Source: Rubrobacter marinus (GTDB lineage Bacteria; Actinomycetota; Rubrobacteria; Rubrobacterales; Rubrobacteraceae). From it: a stretch of 64,000 nucleotides of DNA. Each line of letters begins with the position of its first letter. Position 1 is the stretch's first letter. Below the pieces are notes generated by a model. That model saw only the letters and a list, made by a program, of their open reading frames with translations, made no database searches and had not been told where the DNA came from. The stretch spans positions 1,054,001 to 1,118,000 of the forward strand of contig NZ_CP045121.1 in the NCBI RefSeq assembly GCF_011492965.1. Reading direction: 5' to 3'. The position numbers and the translations under genes are program-made. Positions 1-8,244 of the stretch are shown in pieces.

Positions 1-120
1 AAGCGAGCTTGCCACCTTGGCGAGCCCGTCGAGCACCCCGGTGGAGTTCGGTGCGTCCCCGAGGATAGAACGAGCACGTTGCGCGGCCTGCTCGGGGAAG
101 GATGCCTGGTTGGGTAGCAC
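1..120 (-). CDS. Partial hypothetical protein (N-terminal part)
   Basis: Reading the minus strand from a GTG at 120 gives an open frame that runs off the left edge with protein-like composition (it begins VLPNQASFPEQAAQ). It lies downstream of sufU, separated by a terminator-like hairpin, so it probably has its own promoter. No strong ribosome-binding site is visible (a GGAG lies about 14 nt upstream), and the frame stays open further upstream, so the start is uncertain. I do not recognise the family. Another minus frame is also open here but looks like arginine-rich shadow sequence. Confidence 0.3.
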   Translation of the reverse strand, partial: MLPNQASFPEQAAQRARSILGDAPNSTGVLDGLAKVASSL

Positions 121-244
121 GTAAGGCTTTCTGCTCCGCGGTTCGCCGACGGCCTCGTCCCGGTGCCAGAGGGCGAACGACGGCGGTCGCGGGCGCGAGA
201 GAAAGCTCTTCGGACGGTGTGGGACCAGTTCGTCCGCAAACGAA

Positions 245-276
245 AGGGAGGTCTCGCATCTTTGCGGGGCCTCCCT
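245..276 (-). terminator. Terminator-like hairpin after sufU
   Basis: Arms 245-251 and 270-276 pair over 7 bp, with a small inner hairpin. On the minus strand the structure is followed by TTTCGTTTG. It lies 20 nt past the sufU stop codon. Confidence 0.6.
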
Positions 277-295
277 CGTACCGGTTCGGTGCCGG

Positions 296-787
296 CTACT
301 CCTTCTTGGCTGCTTCGGCGGCGCCTTCGCCGAAGACGAGGCCCTCGTCGGCGGCGGGCTTCTGGCCGGGGCGGGTGACGCCGGCGTCGGCGAGGACCTT
401 GTCCTGCTGGTAGCGGCGGATCGCGGCCTTGAGGGTGCCGAGGCCTAGAGTGGCGCACTTGGGACGGCTCGCGACGATCTGGCGCCCGAGCTGGTCGATC
501 ATCTCGTTGTAGTCGAGCTCGAGGACCTCGTCCATGGTGAGCTTGTTGTCGACGACCTGCTCCAGGAGCATGCTGGACGCCGCCATGCTGATGGTGCAGC
601 CCTCGCCCTCGTAGGTGACGTCTTCGATGTGCTCGTGGTCCTCGGCCCCCTTGAGGTAGACCGTCACCACGTCGCCACAGCCCGGGTTGCCCCCGGGCAT
701 CGCGACGTCCGCGCCCTCCAGCTCGCCGCGATGGCGCGGCTTCTGGTAGTGGTCGAGGAGGATCTGTATCTGTAGCTGCCTATCCAA
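296..787 (-). CDS. sufU: SufU-type iron-sulfur cluster assembly protein
   Basis: Encodes 163 aa of the SufU/IscU fold, the cytosolic zinc-containing partner that accepts sulfur from the cysteine desulfurase SufS and passes it to the SUF scaffold. The three conserved cysteines are visible as GNPGCGD (C37), GEGCTIS (C64) and RPKCATLGL (C111). The roughly 20-residue insertion between the second and third Cys distinguishes SufU from IscU. The start is a TTG at 787 with GAGAGG just upstream; the only sensible reading places it 4 nt after the sulfurtransferase stop, so the two genes form an operon. sufS and sufBCD are not in the window. Family assignment is firm; the sulfur partner is inferred. Confidence 0.93.
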   Translation of the reverse strand: MDRQLQIQILLDHYQKPRHRGELEGADVAMPGGNPGCGDVVTVYLKGAEDHEHIEDVTYEGEGCTISMAASSMLLEQVVDNKLTMDEVLELDYNEMIDQLGRQIVASRPKCATLGLGTLKAAIRRYQQDKVLADAGVTRPGQKPAADEGLVFGEGAAEAAKKE

Positions 788-791
788 CGCC

Positions 792-1682
792 TTACCTCTC
801 TATGGGGGCGCGCACGGAGTTGCCCCACTCCGTCCACGAGCCGTCGTAGTTGCGCACCCTCTCGTACCCCAAGAGGTACGTCAAGACGAACCACGTGTGC
901 GACGAGCGCTCCCCTATGCGGCAGTACGCCACGTTGTCCCCCTCGGGCGACAGGCCCGCCTCCCCCTCGTAGATCGCCCTGAGCTCCTCCGCGCCCCTGA
1001 ACGTCCCGTCCTCTTTCGCCGCCCGCGCCCACGGCACGTTCGCCGCCCCCGGGATGTGCCCGCCCCTCAACGCCCCCTCCTGCGGGTAGTCCGGCATGTG
1101 CAACAGCTCGCCGCGGTACTCCCCGGGGCTCCTCACGTCGACGAGGCCGCCCCCGCCCGAGCGCACCTTCTCAAGGTGCTCCACCACGTCCTCGCGGAAC
1201 GCCCTGATCTTCTCGTCGTCGCGGCTGGGGACGGGGTAGTCGGCCGGCGGGAACGACGGGACCTCCTGCGTCATCTCCCTCCCCTCGGCCTCCCACTTCA
1301 CCCTGCCGCCGTCCATCACCCGCACGTCGCGGTGGCCGAAGAGGCGGAAGACCCAAAGCGCGTACGTGGCCCACCAGTTGTTCTTGTCCCCGTAGAAGAC
1401 GACGGTGGTGTCCGGGCCTATGCCCTTCTCGCTCATCAGCGCGGCGAACCTCTCCGGGTCGACGTAGTCTCGGGTGAGGGGGTCGTTGAGGTCCTCGACC
1501 CAGTCGACCTTCACCGCGTTGGGGACGTGGCCGACGTCGTAGAGCAAAACGTCCTCGTCGCTCTCGACGATGCGCACGTTCTCGGTGTCGTTGAGGTTGT
1601 CGGCCACCCACTGCGTCGTCACCAGAGCCTCCGGGCGGGCGTACCCCTTCTGCTGTATCTCTTGTTCTGCGCCTTGCGCCAT
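792..1682 (-). CDS. Thiosulfate sulfurtransferase (rhodanese), CysA2/SseA-like
   Basis: Encodes a 296-aa two-domain rhodanese that moves sulfane sulfur from thiosulfate or a persulfide to an acceptor. The C-terminal domain carries the active-site loop CRIGERSS with the catalytic C254. The N-terminal domain is the inactive type, with D replacing Cys in YGDKNNWW, as in mycobacterial CysA2/CysA3. The ATG at 1682 is preceded by GAAGGAGTG at ideal spacing; a 24-codon upstream extension of the frame lacks such a site. Adjacency to sufU suggests it supplies sulfur for Fe-S assembly or stress repair (inference). A TAAAAT -10-like element lies about 50 nt upstream on the minus strand. Confidence 0.9.
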   Translation of the reverse strand: MAQGAEQEIQQKGYARPEALVTTQWVADNLNDTENVRIVESDEDVLLYDVGHVPNAVKVDWVEDLNDPLTRDYVDPERFAALMSEKGIGPDTTVVFYGDKNNWWATYALWVFRLFGHRDVRVMDGGRVKWEAEGREMTQEVPSFPPADYPVPSRDDEKIRAFREDVVEHLEKVRSGGGGLVDVRSPGEYRGELLHMPDYPQEGALRGGHIPGAANVPWARAAKEDGTFRGAEELRAIYEGEAGLSPEGDNVAYCRIGERSSHTWFVLTYLLGYERVRNYDGSWTEWGNSVRAPIER

Positions 1683-1766
1683 CGACACTCCTTCAGGATA
1701 AAAGACTTGCCACACTCTGCTTCGGATGATTTTAACGCACCTGTGTAAGGCCACGGGGTGATAGGG

Positions 1767-1802
1767 GGCACGACTGGTCCCCGGCGGGCTCCCCGTCGTG
1801 CC
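1767..1802. repeat. 8-bp inverted repeat
   Basis: GGCACGAC at 1767-1774 pairs perfectly with GTCGTGCC at 1795-1802 across a 20-nt spacer. It could be an operator or a transcript hairpin; no regulator is identifiable. Confidence 0.45.
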
Positions 1803-2119
1803 GAAGTCCGTCCTCGCCTTGGGCTGCTGGAGTGCGTAGGGCTTCGCGGGCCGGGCTCAACGGGCCCGGGTCGGGCGACGGGGATCGCGTGGCATATCTA
1901 CCTCGGCTTGATCTCCCTCATTGGTGCCACGCAGGCCTCCGCCGGGGCTTCCTCGTGCCGGCTAACGCGGTCTCTTGCAAGCTGCCTCTCCGAGCGAGGG
2001 GAGCTCCCTGCGCCTCTCGGGCTCGCCCTGATCCTGCCCGGCGTCGCGGACGGGACGCTTTCCCTCAGCCTTCCGGAGCGTTCTCGCCAGAGACCGCCTT
2101 CGGAATTGTTACAAGCTGC

Positions 2120-2125
2120 TACAAT
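2120..2125 (+). promoter_or_regulatory. -10 element of ychF (leaderless type)
   Basis: TACAAT ends 7 nt before the ychF ATG, so transcription would start at or next to the start codon. There is no Shine-Dalgarno sequence in between and no good -35. Confidence 0.6.
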
Positions 2126-2132
2126 AGCGGGT

Positions 2133-3218
2133 ATGAAAGTAGGAATCGTAGGTCTCCCGAATGTCGGCAAGTCGACCGTATTCAACAGCCTCACGAAGGC
2201 GGGTGCCGCGGAGGCGCAGAATTACCCGTTCACCACGATCGACCCGAACCTCGGGGTCGCGGCGGTGCCGGACGAGAGGTTAGACGCTCTCGCGCGGGTG
2301 ATGGAGAGCCGCAAGGTCGTGCCGGCGACGGTGGATTTCGTGGACATCGCCGGGCTCGTGCGGGGCGCGAGCCGGGGCGAGGGGTTGGGCAACCAGTTTC
2401 TCGGCAACATCCGCGAGTGCGAGGCGATCGCGCACGTCGTGCGGTGCTTCGAGGACGAGAACGTGATCCACGTCGACGGCAAGGTGGACCCCGTCGGGGA
2501 TATCGAGACCATCAACACCGAGCTTCTGCTCGCCGACCTCTCCACGACGGAGCGCCGCCTGGAGCGCGTCGGGCGCGCCGCCAAGAGCGGGGACGCGAAG
2601 CTGAAGGCCGAGGCCGCCGAGCTTGCCGGCCTCGTCGAGCACCTCTCGGACGGGAACCCCGCCCGGACGTACCCGCGCTCGGAGGTCATGGCCGAAGCTC
2701 TGGGGACGCTCATCACCGCGAAGCCGACCCTGTACGTCGCGAACGTGGACGAGGAGTCGGTCGCCGACGGGAACCGCTACAGCGCCGAGGTCGAGAAGCT
2801 GGCCGCGCGCGAGGGGGCGGAGGCCGTCAGGTTGTCCGCGCGGCTCGAGGCGGAGATAGCGGAGCTCCCCGAGGAAGAGTCGCGGGAGTACCTGGAGATG
2901 CTCGGGGTGGAGTCCACGGGCTTCGAGGGGTTTATACGGGCGGCATACAAGCTGCTCGGGCTCATCACGTTCTTCACGGCCGGGGAGAAGGAGAGCCGGG
3001 CGTGGACCGTGCGGGAGGGCTCGACGGCGCGGAGCGCCGCCGGGCGCATCCACTCGGACATGGAGCGCGGGTTTATAGCGGCGGAGGTCGCCCACTGGGA
3101 GGGACTCGTCGACGCGGGTTCGTGGGCGAAAGCGCGCGAGGCCGCGAAGGCCCGCCTCGAGGGCCGCGATTACGTCGTCTCGGACGGCGACACCATGATC
3201 GTGCGCTTCAACGTCTGA
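2133..3218 (+). CDS. ychF: Ribosome-binding GTPase/ATPase YchF (OLA1 family)
   Basis: Encodes 361 aa, against a family norm of about 363. Visible motifs are G1 GLPNVGKST near residue 7, G3 DIAGLVRGAS, and a variant G4 NVDE in place of NKxD, which in this family shifts preference toward ATP. The C-terminal TGS domain starts around LGLITFFTAGEKESRAW. YchF is a cytosolic P-loop NTPase that binds 70S ribosomes and affects translation initiation and oxidative stress responses. The start at 2133 matches the conserved MKVGIVGLPN N-terminus and sits directly behind a -10 element, suggesting a leaderless mRNA. The next gene begins 4 nt after the stop. Confidence 0.95.
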   Translation: MKVGIVGLPNVGKSTVFNSLTKAGAAEAQNYPFTTIDPNLGVAAVPDERLDALARVMESRKVVPATVDFVDIAGLVRGASRGEGLGNQFLGNIRECEAIAHVVRCFEDENVIHVDGKVDPVGDIETINTELLLADLSTTERRLERVGRAAKSGDAKLKAEAAELAGLVEHLSDGNPARTYPRSEVMAEALGTLITAKPTLYVANVDEESVADGNRYSAEVEKLAAREGAEAVRLSARLEAEIAELPEEESREYLEMLGVESTGFEGFIRAAYKLLGLITFFTAGEKESRAWTVREGSTARSAAGRIHSDMERGFIAAEVAHWEGLVDAGSWAKAREAAKARLEGRDYVVSDGDTMIVRFNV

Positions 3219-3222
3219 TCCC

Positions 3223-3876
3223 TTGCCGGACCTCCCTTTCGTCCGTCCGCGAAAGCCCCTCGAAGGGTGCCGCCTCGCGCTCGTCACCACCGGTGGCATC
3301 CATCTGCCCTCGCAGCCGCGCTTCGACATAGACGACCCGTCGGGCGACCCTTCGTACCGCGAGATCCCGACCGGCGCCACCGCCCTCACCTGGACCCACG
3401 CCTACTACCGCCCGGACGAGGGCACCGACCTCGACGCCGTCCTCCCGCTGAGGACGATGGCCGGTCTCGCCGCCGAGGGGATCGTCGGGGAGCTCAACGG
3501 CAGACACTTCTCGTTTATGGGCGCCATCCACGACCCTGCTCCGCTCGCGGAGGAGACGGCCCCCGAGGTAGCGCGCAAGCTCGTCGGAGACGGGGTGGAC
3601 GTCGCGCTCCTCACGCCCTCCTGACCGCTCTGCCACCGGTCCGTGGGGCTGGTGAGCCGGGCTCTGGAGGACGCGGGGGTGGCGACGGTGACGCTCGCAA
3701 TGGAGAGGGGCGTCGCGGCGCCGAGGGTCGCGTTCGTGCCTTTCCCGTACAACTACCCGATGGGGGAGCCGGGGGACGCCGGGCGCCACAGGGAGGTCGC
3801 GCTCGGGGCTCTGGGTCTCCTCGGCGAGCTGGACGCACCGGGCGAGGTCGACCTACCCTTCCGCTGGCGGGGCTGA
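3223..3876 (+). CDS. GrdB/PrdB-family reductase subunit, candidate selenoprotein (in-frame UGA)
   Basis: Read through one in-frame TGA at 3622-3624, this is a 217-aa protein matching the family of glycine/sarcosine/betaine and proline reductase selenoprotein B subunits. It has VTTGGIHLPSQP near residue 21, a HFSFMGAIHDP block, and LLTPS-U-PLCHRSVGLV, where Sec (or Cys in relatives) forms a UxxC redox pair. Codons before and after the TGA share one frame with continuous family similarity (RALEDAGVATVT, FPYNYPMGEP). The start is a TTG 4 nt after ychF with no clear ribosome-binding site, probably translationally coupled. A stem-loop with GGT in its loop follows the TGA. Alternatives are a recent nonsense mutation or a base error. 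No sel genes are in the window, so Sec insertion is inferred. Confidence 0.75.
3633..3654 (+). promoter_or_regulatory. Candidate bacterial SECIS stem-loop
   Basis: Nine nt after the UGA, CCAC (3633-3636) can pair with GTGG (3643-3646) around the loop CGGTCC. Alternatively CACC (3634-3637) pairs with GGTG (3651-3654) around a loop that begins GGT. Both put the GGU expected for SelB recognition in an apical loop. The GGU is 13 nt from the UGA, slightly closer than typical bacterial elements. Confidence 0.35.
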
Positions 3877-3975
3877 GCCGTACAGGGCGCACGCGGCGGC
3901 GCGTGCGGGACGCTCCTCTCCGGGGCTTCGGGTGGCGATCTTTAGAAATCCGGCCGCTTCCGGTCTGCCCGGCGG

Positions 3976-3981
3976 TATAAT
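3976..3981 (+). promoter_or_regulatory. -10 element upstream of the DUF6391 gene
   Basis: A perfect TATAAT lies 37 nt before the GTG start, in the 142-bp gap after the selenoprotein candidate. No convincing -35 is seen at 16-18 bp. Confidence 0.5.
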
Positions 3982-4018
3982 GAGCGGGAATAGAACCTCG
4001 CGTAAAGGGTGAGTCGAA

Positions 4019-4711
4019 GTGGCCTTTCTGTTTCTGGCATTCGTGGCCGTGGTGTTCGTTGTCCTACTGTTTCTGCTGCCGATCCTCTACTCGCTGCAGG
4101 CCGTCGGGAGCCTGTTCGTGTATCCGCGCCAGCTCAAGAACATGTTCGGGAACAGGATCCTGCGCCGCAACCACGCGCTGGAGCACGCGACCATCGTGGT
4201 GATGATGGAGCGGAGCCCCGGGCGCCGGTTCAACGGCTTCTCGGACGACGACGGCTTCTTCGTGCAGGGCGTGCGCTCGACCGACGAGGTGGACAGCGCC
4301 GCTCGCGAGGCGCTGCGCCGCATGACGGCGGGGGAGAAGGGGCTCGCCATCCACCGCAACTGCGGCACCACCATCGTCGCGGCGAACCTGCTCGCGGCGG
4401 TGTTCTTTCTCGGGGCGATCGGGCTCGGGCTGCTCATGGAGTGGCCGCTGTACCTGATGATCCTGGGCGGCATCGCGCTCTCGCTGCTGCTGCGCGTGCC
4501 CCTGAGCCTCCTGCTGCAGCGCTTCGTCACGACCGACGCCGACCTGACGAACGCCGAGGTCGGCTGGGTCGAGCCGGCCCGTCCCCAGGACATGCACGGC
4601 GGGTTCATGGGCGTGCTGCTCGCCGCCTCCTCCGCGAGGGTTCGCGTCTTCCACACCGACCCGAACGCCGTGGAGATCATGCGGGGCGACGGGGCGGAGT
4701 TCGTCAAGTAG
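4019..4711 (+). CDS. DUF6391 family membrane protein
   Basis: Encodes 230 aa with a strongly hydrophobic N-terminal segment (residues 1-25) and a hydrophobic hairpin around 120-165 (VAANLLAAVFFLGAIGLG and ILGGIALSLLLRVPLS). The conserved RNHALEHATI motif near residue 50, typical of DUF6391, precedes the central segment. It is a predicted multi-pass membrane protein of unknown function; the His/Glu pair in the motif could bind metal (inference). The start is GTG 4019. Its TAG stop overlaps the GTG start of the next gene (TAGTG), so the two are translationally coupled. Confidence 0.8.
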   Translation: MAFLFLAFVAVVFVVLLFLLPILYSLQAVGSLFVYPRQLKNMFGNRILRRNHALEHATIVVMMERSPGRRFNGFSDDDGFFVQGVRSTDEVDSAAREALRRMTAGEKGLAIHRNCGTTIVAANLLAAVFFLGAIGLGLLMEWPLYLMILGGIALSLLLRVPLSLLLQRFVTTDADLTNAEVGWVEPARPQDMHGGFMGVLLAASSARVRVFHTDPNAVEIMRGDGAEFVK

Positions 4712-6562
4712 TGGGGCGCCCGTCCTCCGCGGAGCCGAGGCGCGGCCGGGTTCGCGCCCCGGAGCTCGCGGGGCGCGGCGGCTGGATCAACGCGGCGCAC
4801 GATCTCTCGCTGGCGCGGCTGAAGGGCAAGGTCGTCCTTCTGGATTTCTGGTCCTTCTGCTGCATCAACTGCCTGCACATCATCGAGGAACTCAGGCCGC
4901 TCGAGGAGCGCTTCGGCGACGCGCTGGTCGTGGTCGGGGTCCACTCGCCGAAGTTCGAGCACGAGCGCGACCACGGGGCGCTGGAACGCGCCGTCGCCCG
5001 CTACGGCGTCCGCCACCCCGTCCTCGACGACCCGGACCGGGCGACCTGGGACCAGTACGGTATCCGCGCCTGGCCGACCCTCGTGCTCGTCGACCCGGCC
5101 GGGTACGCGACCGCGGCCGTCTCCGGCGAGGGGAACGCCCGGGCCCTCGAACGCGAGATAGCGCGCATGATCGAGGAGCACCGCGAGGCGGGCACCCTCG
5201 ACGAGACGCCCGTCTCCGTGCTCCCGCCGGACGTGGGCGGCGGCGCCCTGCGCTTCCCCGGCAAGGTCGCCTCCGGCCCCAACGGCCTCGTCGCCGTCGC
5301 CGACTCGGGCCACAACCGGATCGTCGTCTCGCGCACGGACGCCGCAGGCGAGGGCGCCGAGACCCTGGCGGTGGCGGGGACGGGTGCCCGCGGCCTCGCG
5401 GACGGCGGCTTCGCGGAGGCGAAGTTCGCCGATCCGCAGGGGATGCTGTTCCTCGACGGGGAGACGCTCCTCGTCGCGGACACCGGGAACCACGCGATAC
5501 GGCGCCTGGACCTGCGGGAGGAGACCGTCGAGACGATCGCCGGCAACGGGGCGCAGGCTCGCTACGGGGCGAATGGCGGGCGCGCGAGGAAGACGGCGCT
5601 CAACTCCCCCTGGGACCTCGCGTGGTGGGGCGGCGTCGTGGTGGTCGCGATGGCCGGGCCGCACCAGCTCTGGGCGCTCGACCTCGAGGCGGACGACGTC
5701 GGAGTGCTCGCCGGGAGCGGGTTCGAGTCCCTCGGCGACGGCCCCGCGCAAATGGCCGCCCTCGCCCAGCCGAGCGGGCTCGCCCCCGACGGCGAGGGGC
5801 TGTGGTTCGTGGACTCCGAGACCTCCTCCCTGCGCCGCCTCGACCGCTCGGGGCGCGTCTCCACGGCGGTAGGCTCCAGCCTCTTCGACTTCGGATATGA
5901 GGACGGGCCGGCCGACGAAGCGCTCCTGCAGCACCCGTTGGGCGTCGTCTCGACGCCTCGCGGCCCCGTCGTCTGCGACACCTACAACTCCGCCCTCAGG
6001 CTCTACGACGCGGAGAACGGCGAGCTCTCGACCCTCGCCCGCGACGGTCTGAGCGAGCCCTCGGGGGCGGCGGTGCTCGGCGACGGCACGCTGCTCGTCG
6101 CGGATACGAACAACTACCGGATCGCGCGGGTGGGGGAGGACGGCGAGGTGCGGCCGTTCGAGCTGCGGGGCTCCTGCCGCCCGAACCCGTCCCCGCGGAG
6201 GGTCCCGCGCCCCAGCCCGTGGGCCGGTCGAGCTCGCGGGCGCGGTGGAGTTGAGCGCGACCCTGGCCCTCCCCGAGGGCAGAAGCTGGATCCCTCGCTC
6301 GGGCCGCCGGTCCAGCTCTCCGTCCACTCCGACGGGCTACTCCCGAACGGGGACCTGCTCCTCACCGGCGAGGAGTTGCCCATCCGGGCGGCCCTGGAGC
6401 TCACCGGTGACGAGGGCACCCTCGACGTGCTGCTGCGCGTGGGACCTGCGAGGAGGGCCGGGTGCGGTCTGCCACCTCACGGAGCGTCGCTGGCGCGTGG
6501 AGGCCCGCCGGGACGACGAGGGCTCCCCGCGCCTCGGCCTGGGGCTCTACCCGGCCCGCTAG
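4711..6562 (+). CDS. Thioredoxin-like/NHL-repeat protein (NHLRC2-like), frame-disrupted near the C-terminus
   Basis: The N-terminal thioredoxin fold has FWSFCCINCLH near residues 45-55, the CCINC motif typical of NHLRC2-type proteins. NHL beta-propeller repeats follow (VADSGHNRI, VADTGNHAIRRL, VCDTYNSALRLY, VADTNNYRI). The C-terminal domain ends with a CEEG segment and the tail LGLGLYPAR. From about 6170 to 6470 the family-like sequence moves between frames five times, each with the polarity of one lost base at a G/C run, so the gene is shown as one stitched CDS to the TAG at 6562. These look like sequencing undercalls rather than decay. It starts at a GTG overlapping the DUF6391 stop. Its role is probably periplasmic or cytosolic thiol chemistry; no signal peptide is evident. 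Confidence 0.8.
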
Positions 6563-6660
6563 AAGGGTTCGCGGGAGCGCCGGCCCGGCGAGGACCGCGC
6601 AGCCGATCCCCCGGCGCTTCGCGTGCGTGGCGCGGAAGGTTCGCCCTCTCTTCGGAAGCT

Positions 6661-7650
6661 CTAGACCTTCTGTGGCGTTCCGCCCGAGCGCGCGGAGCGG
6701 AGCAGGGCGTCCAGGGCGCGGGCGTTGCCGAGGATCTCGTCTGGCCCCACCGCGGGGTCGCGGCCCTCGCGGACTGCGCGGGCGAACTCCTCGAGCTCCT
6801 TCGCGTACGGGTCTCCGGACCCGAAGCTCTCGGCCTCGAGGTCCGTGCCGTAGCGGGCGTCGAGCTCCCCGCCCGCCTTGTCCGCCCGGAACGGGGCGCT
6901 CAGCGAGATCCTACCGTCCGTGCCGGTGATCTCGAGCCGCTCGCGCCTGCTGGAGGAGATGCTGCAGGAGATTATGCCCACGCCGCCCTCGAACTGGAGG
7001 ACCCCGCCGAGGTCCCGGTCCGCGCCCTCCTCGTCGAAGAAGCCGAAGGCGGTGGCCCGCACGGGCTCGGAGCCGAAAGCCAGCCTCAGGCCGCTGACGC
7101 AGTAGCAGCCGACGTCCCCCAGGGAGCCGCCGCCCAGGGAGCCCACGCCCCTCACGTCCTCGGGGTCGTCGAGGCGGTGCCCGAACTCCGCGACGGCCTG
7201 GCGGATCCCGCCGATGGCCCCGGACCTCAAAATCTCCGCGACCCGGGCCGTCTGCGGGTGGAACCGGTACATGAAGCCCTCCATGAGCGCGAGGTTCCGC
7301 CCCCTCGCCGCCTCGACCGCGCGCCGGGCCCCGTCGGCCTCCAGGGAGAACGGCTTCTCGCAGAGGACGTGCTTGCCGGCCTCAAGGGCCTTGAGCGTCC
7401 ACTCGACGTGCATGGAGTTCGGGAGGGGGACGTAGACCGCGTCGACCTCGGCGCTCTCGAGGAGGGAGTCGTAGTCGTCGAAGACCGAGGCGTCGGGGAC
7501 GAGCTCGCGCACCGCCACCCCCTTCTCGCCGCCCCGGGTGGCAACCGCCGCCACCTCTACCCCCTCGGCGCGTCCGGCCGCCGGGATGATGCCGCCGAGC
7601 GCGATCCTGGCGGCCCCCAGGATCCCCAACCTCAGAACGCCGTTGCGCAT
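6661..7650 (-). CDS. Gfo/Idh/MocA family NAD(P)-dependent oxidoreductase
   Basis: Encodes 329 aa. The N-terminal Rossmann fold opens with LGILGAARIA (residues 7-16), and the family signature CEKPFSL lies near residue 97. It is followed by the C-terminal alpha/beta domain (GVGSLGGGSLGDVGCYCV). Members oxidise or reduce sugars, inositols or related carbonyl compounds; the substrate cannot be read from the sequence. The ATG at 7650 has AGGAGG seven bases upstream. It lies 10 nt downstream of the HD gene, so it is the last gene of a minus-strand run 9078-6661. Confidence 0.88.
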   Translation of the reverse strand: MRNGVLRLGILGAARIALGGIIPAAGRAEGVEVAAVATRGGEKGVAVRELVPDASVFDDYDSLLESAEVDAVYVPLPNSMHVEWTLKALEAGKHVLCEKPFSLEADGARRAVEAARGRNLALMEGFMYRFHPQTARVAEILRSGAIGGIRQAVAEFGHRLDDPEDVRGVGSLGGGSLGDVGCYCVSGLRLAFGSEPVRATAFGFFDEEGADRDLGGVLQFEGGVGIISCSISSSRRERLEITGTDGRISLSAPFRADKAGGELDARYGTDLEAESFGSGDPYAKELEEFARAVREGRDPAVGPDEILGNARALDALLRSARSGGTPQKV

Positions 7651-7660
7651 CTCCGTCCTC

Positions 7661-8233
7661 CTACTCTCGTCTCGCCAGGGCTTCGATCTCGCCGACCACG
7701 CGGTCGAGCTCCGCGACGAGCGGGCCGTCCCCGGCTTCTGTGTAAGCGTCCACGAGCGCCCGGTAGTACCACAGCGTCCCCTCCTTGCCGCCGGTGAAGC
7801 GGTCCCAGAGCCCGTCGCCCACGGCCCGCAGGTCGGCGAGGATGGAGCGGGCGTTGTGCAGCTTGTCCGCCGCCGAGACGAGCCGTACCGGGCGGGGGGC
7901 TCCGGCGACGTGCGCGACGTAGGCCTCCTTGCGCGGGCGCCAGGGGGGCTTGGGGTCCTCGTAGGTGTCCGTGCAGCCCTCGACTATCCCGGCGACGGCG
8001 TCGCCGTAGCGCTGCCGGATGTCCTCCAGGCGGTCCGTGCCGCCGGCGTCCTCGGGGGCGTCGTGGAGGAGCGCCGCGATTACCTCGTCCTCCGTCCCGC
8101 CGTTCTCCCCGACGATGGAGGCCACGGCAAGGAGGTGCGTGACGTAGGGGACGCCGGAGCCCTTGCGCTCCTGAAAGCGGTGCAGCTGCGCCGCGTAGAG
8201 CAGCGCGCTCTCGAACCTCTCCCCGTAGGGCAA
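7661..8233 (-). CDS. HD-domain phosphohydrolase, MESH1/SpoT-hydrolase-like
   Basis: A single-domain protein of 190 aa resembling stand-alone (p)ppGpp hydrolases. It has H at HRFQERKG, the PYVTHLLAVA helix, LLHDAPED (the metal-binding HD with the following ED) and ADKLHNARSIL, equivalent to the KLxN motif. The synthetase half of RelA/SpoT is absent. It is predicted to remove a 3' phosphate or pyrophosphate from ppGpp or a related nucleotide (NADPH for MESH1); the activity is inferred. A TTG start at 8233 is chosen because GGGGAGG sits 5 nt upstream. It is the middle gene of a three-gene minus-strand operon with DUF429 and Gfo/Idh genes. Confidence 0.8.
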   Translation of the reverse strand: MPYGERFESALLYAAQLHRFQERKGSGVPYVTHLLAVASIVGENGGTEDEVIAALLHDAPEDAGGTDRLEDIRQRYGDAVAGIVEGCTDTYEDPKPPWRPRKEAYVAHVAGAPRPVRLVSAADKLHNARSILADLRAVGDGLWDRFTGGKEGTLWYYRALVDAYTEAGDGPLVAELDRVVGEIEALARRE

Positions 8234-8244
8234 GCCGGCCTCCC

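Larger units (their letters stand above)
1683..2132 (+). other. Divergent intergenic region between sulfurtransferase and ychF
   Basis: A 450-bp stretch with no convincing gene. A plus-strand open frame crosses it and merges with ychF, but lacks protein-like composition and a ribosome-binding site. It holds the promoter elements for both flanking genes and an inverted repeat at 1767-1802. Confidence 0.6.

Noticed and set aside
1758..2132. N-terminal extension of YchF by 125 codons
   Set aside because: The extension lacks similarity to any YchF, which always starts with the MKVGIVGLPN-type strand, and a promoter element lies inside it.
3223..3624. Calling the GrdB-like gene a pseudogene truncated at TGA
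   Set aside because: The reading frame and family similarity continue directly after the TGA, at the known Sec/Cys position.
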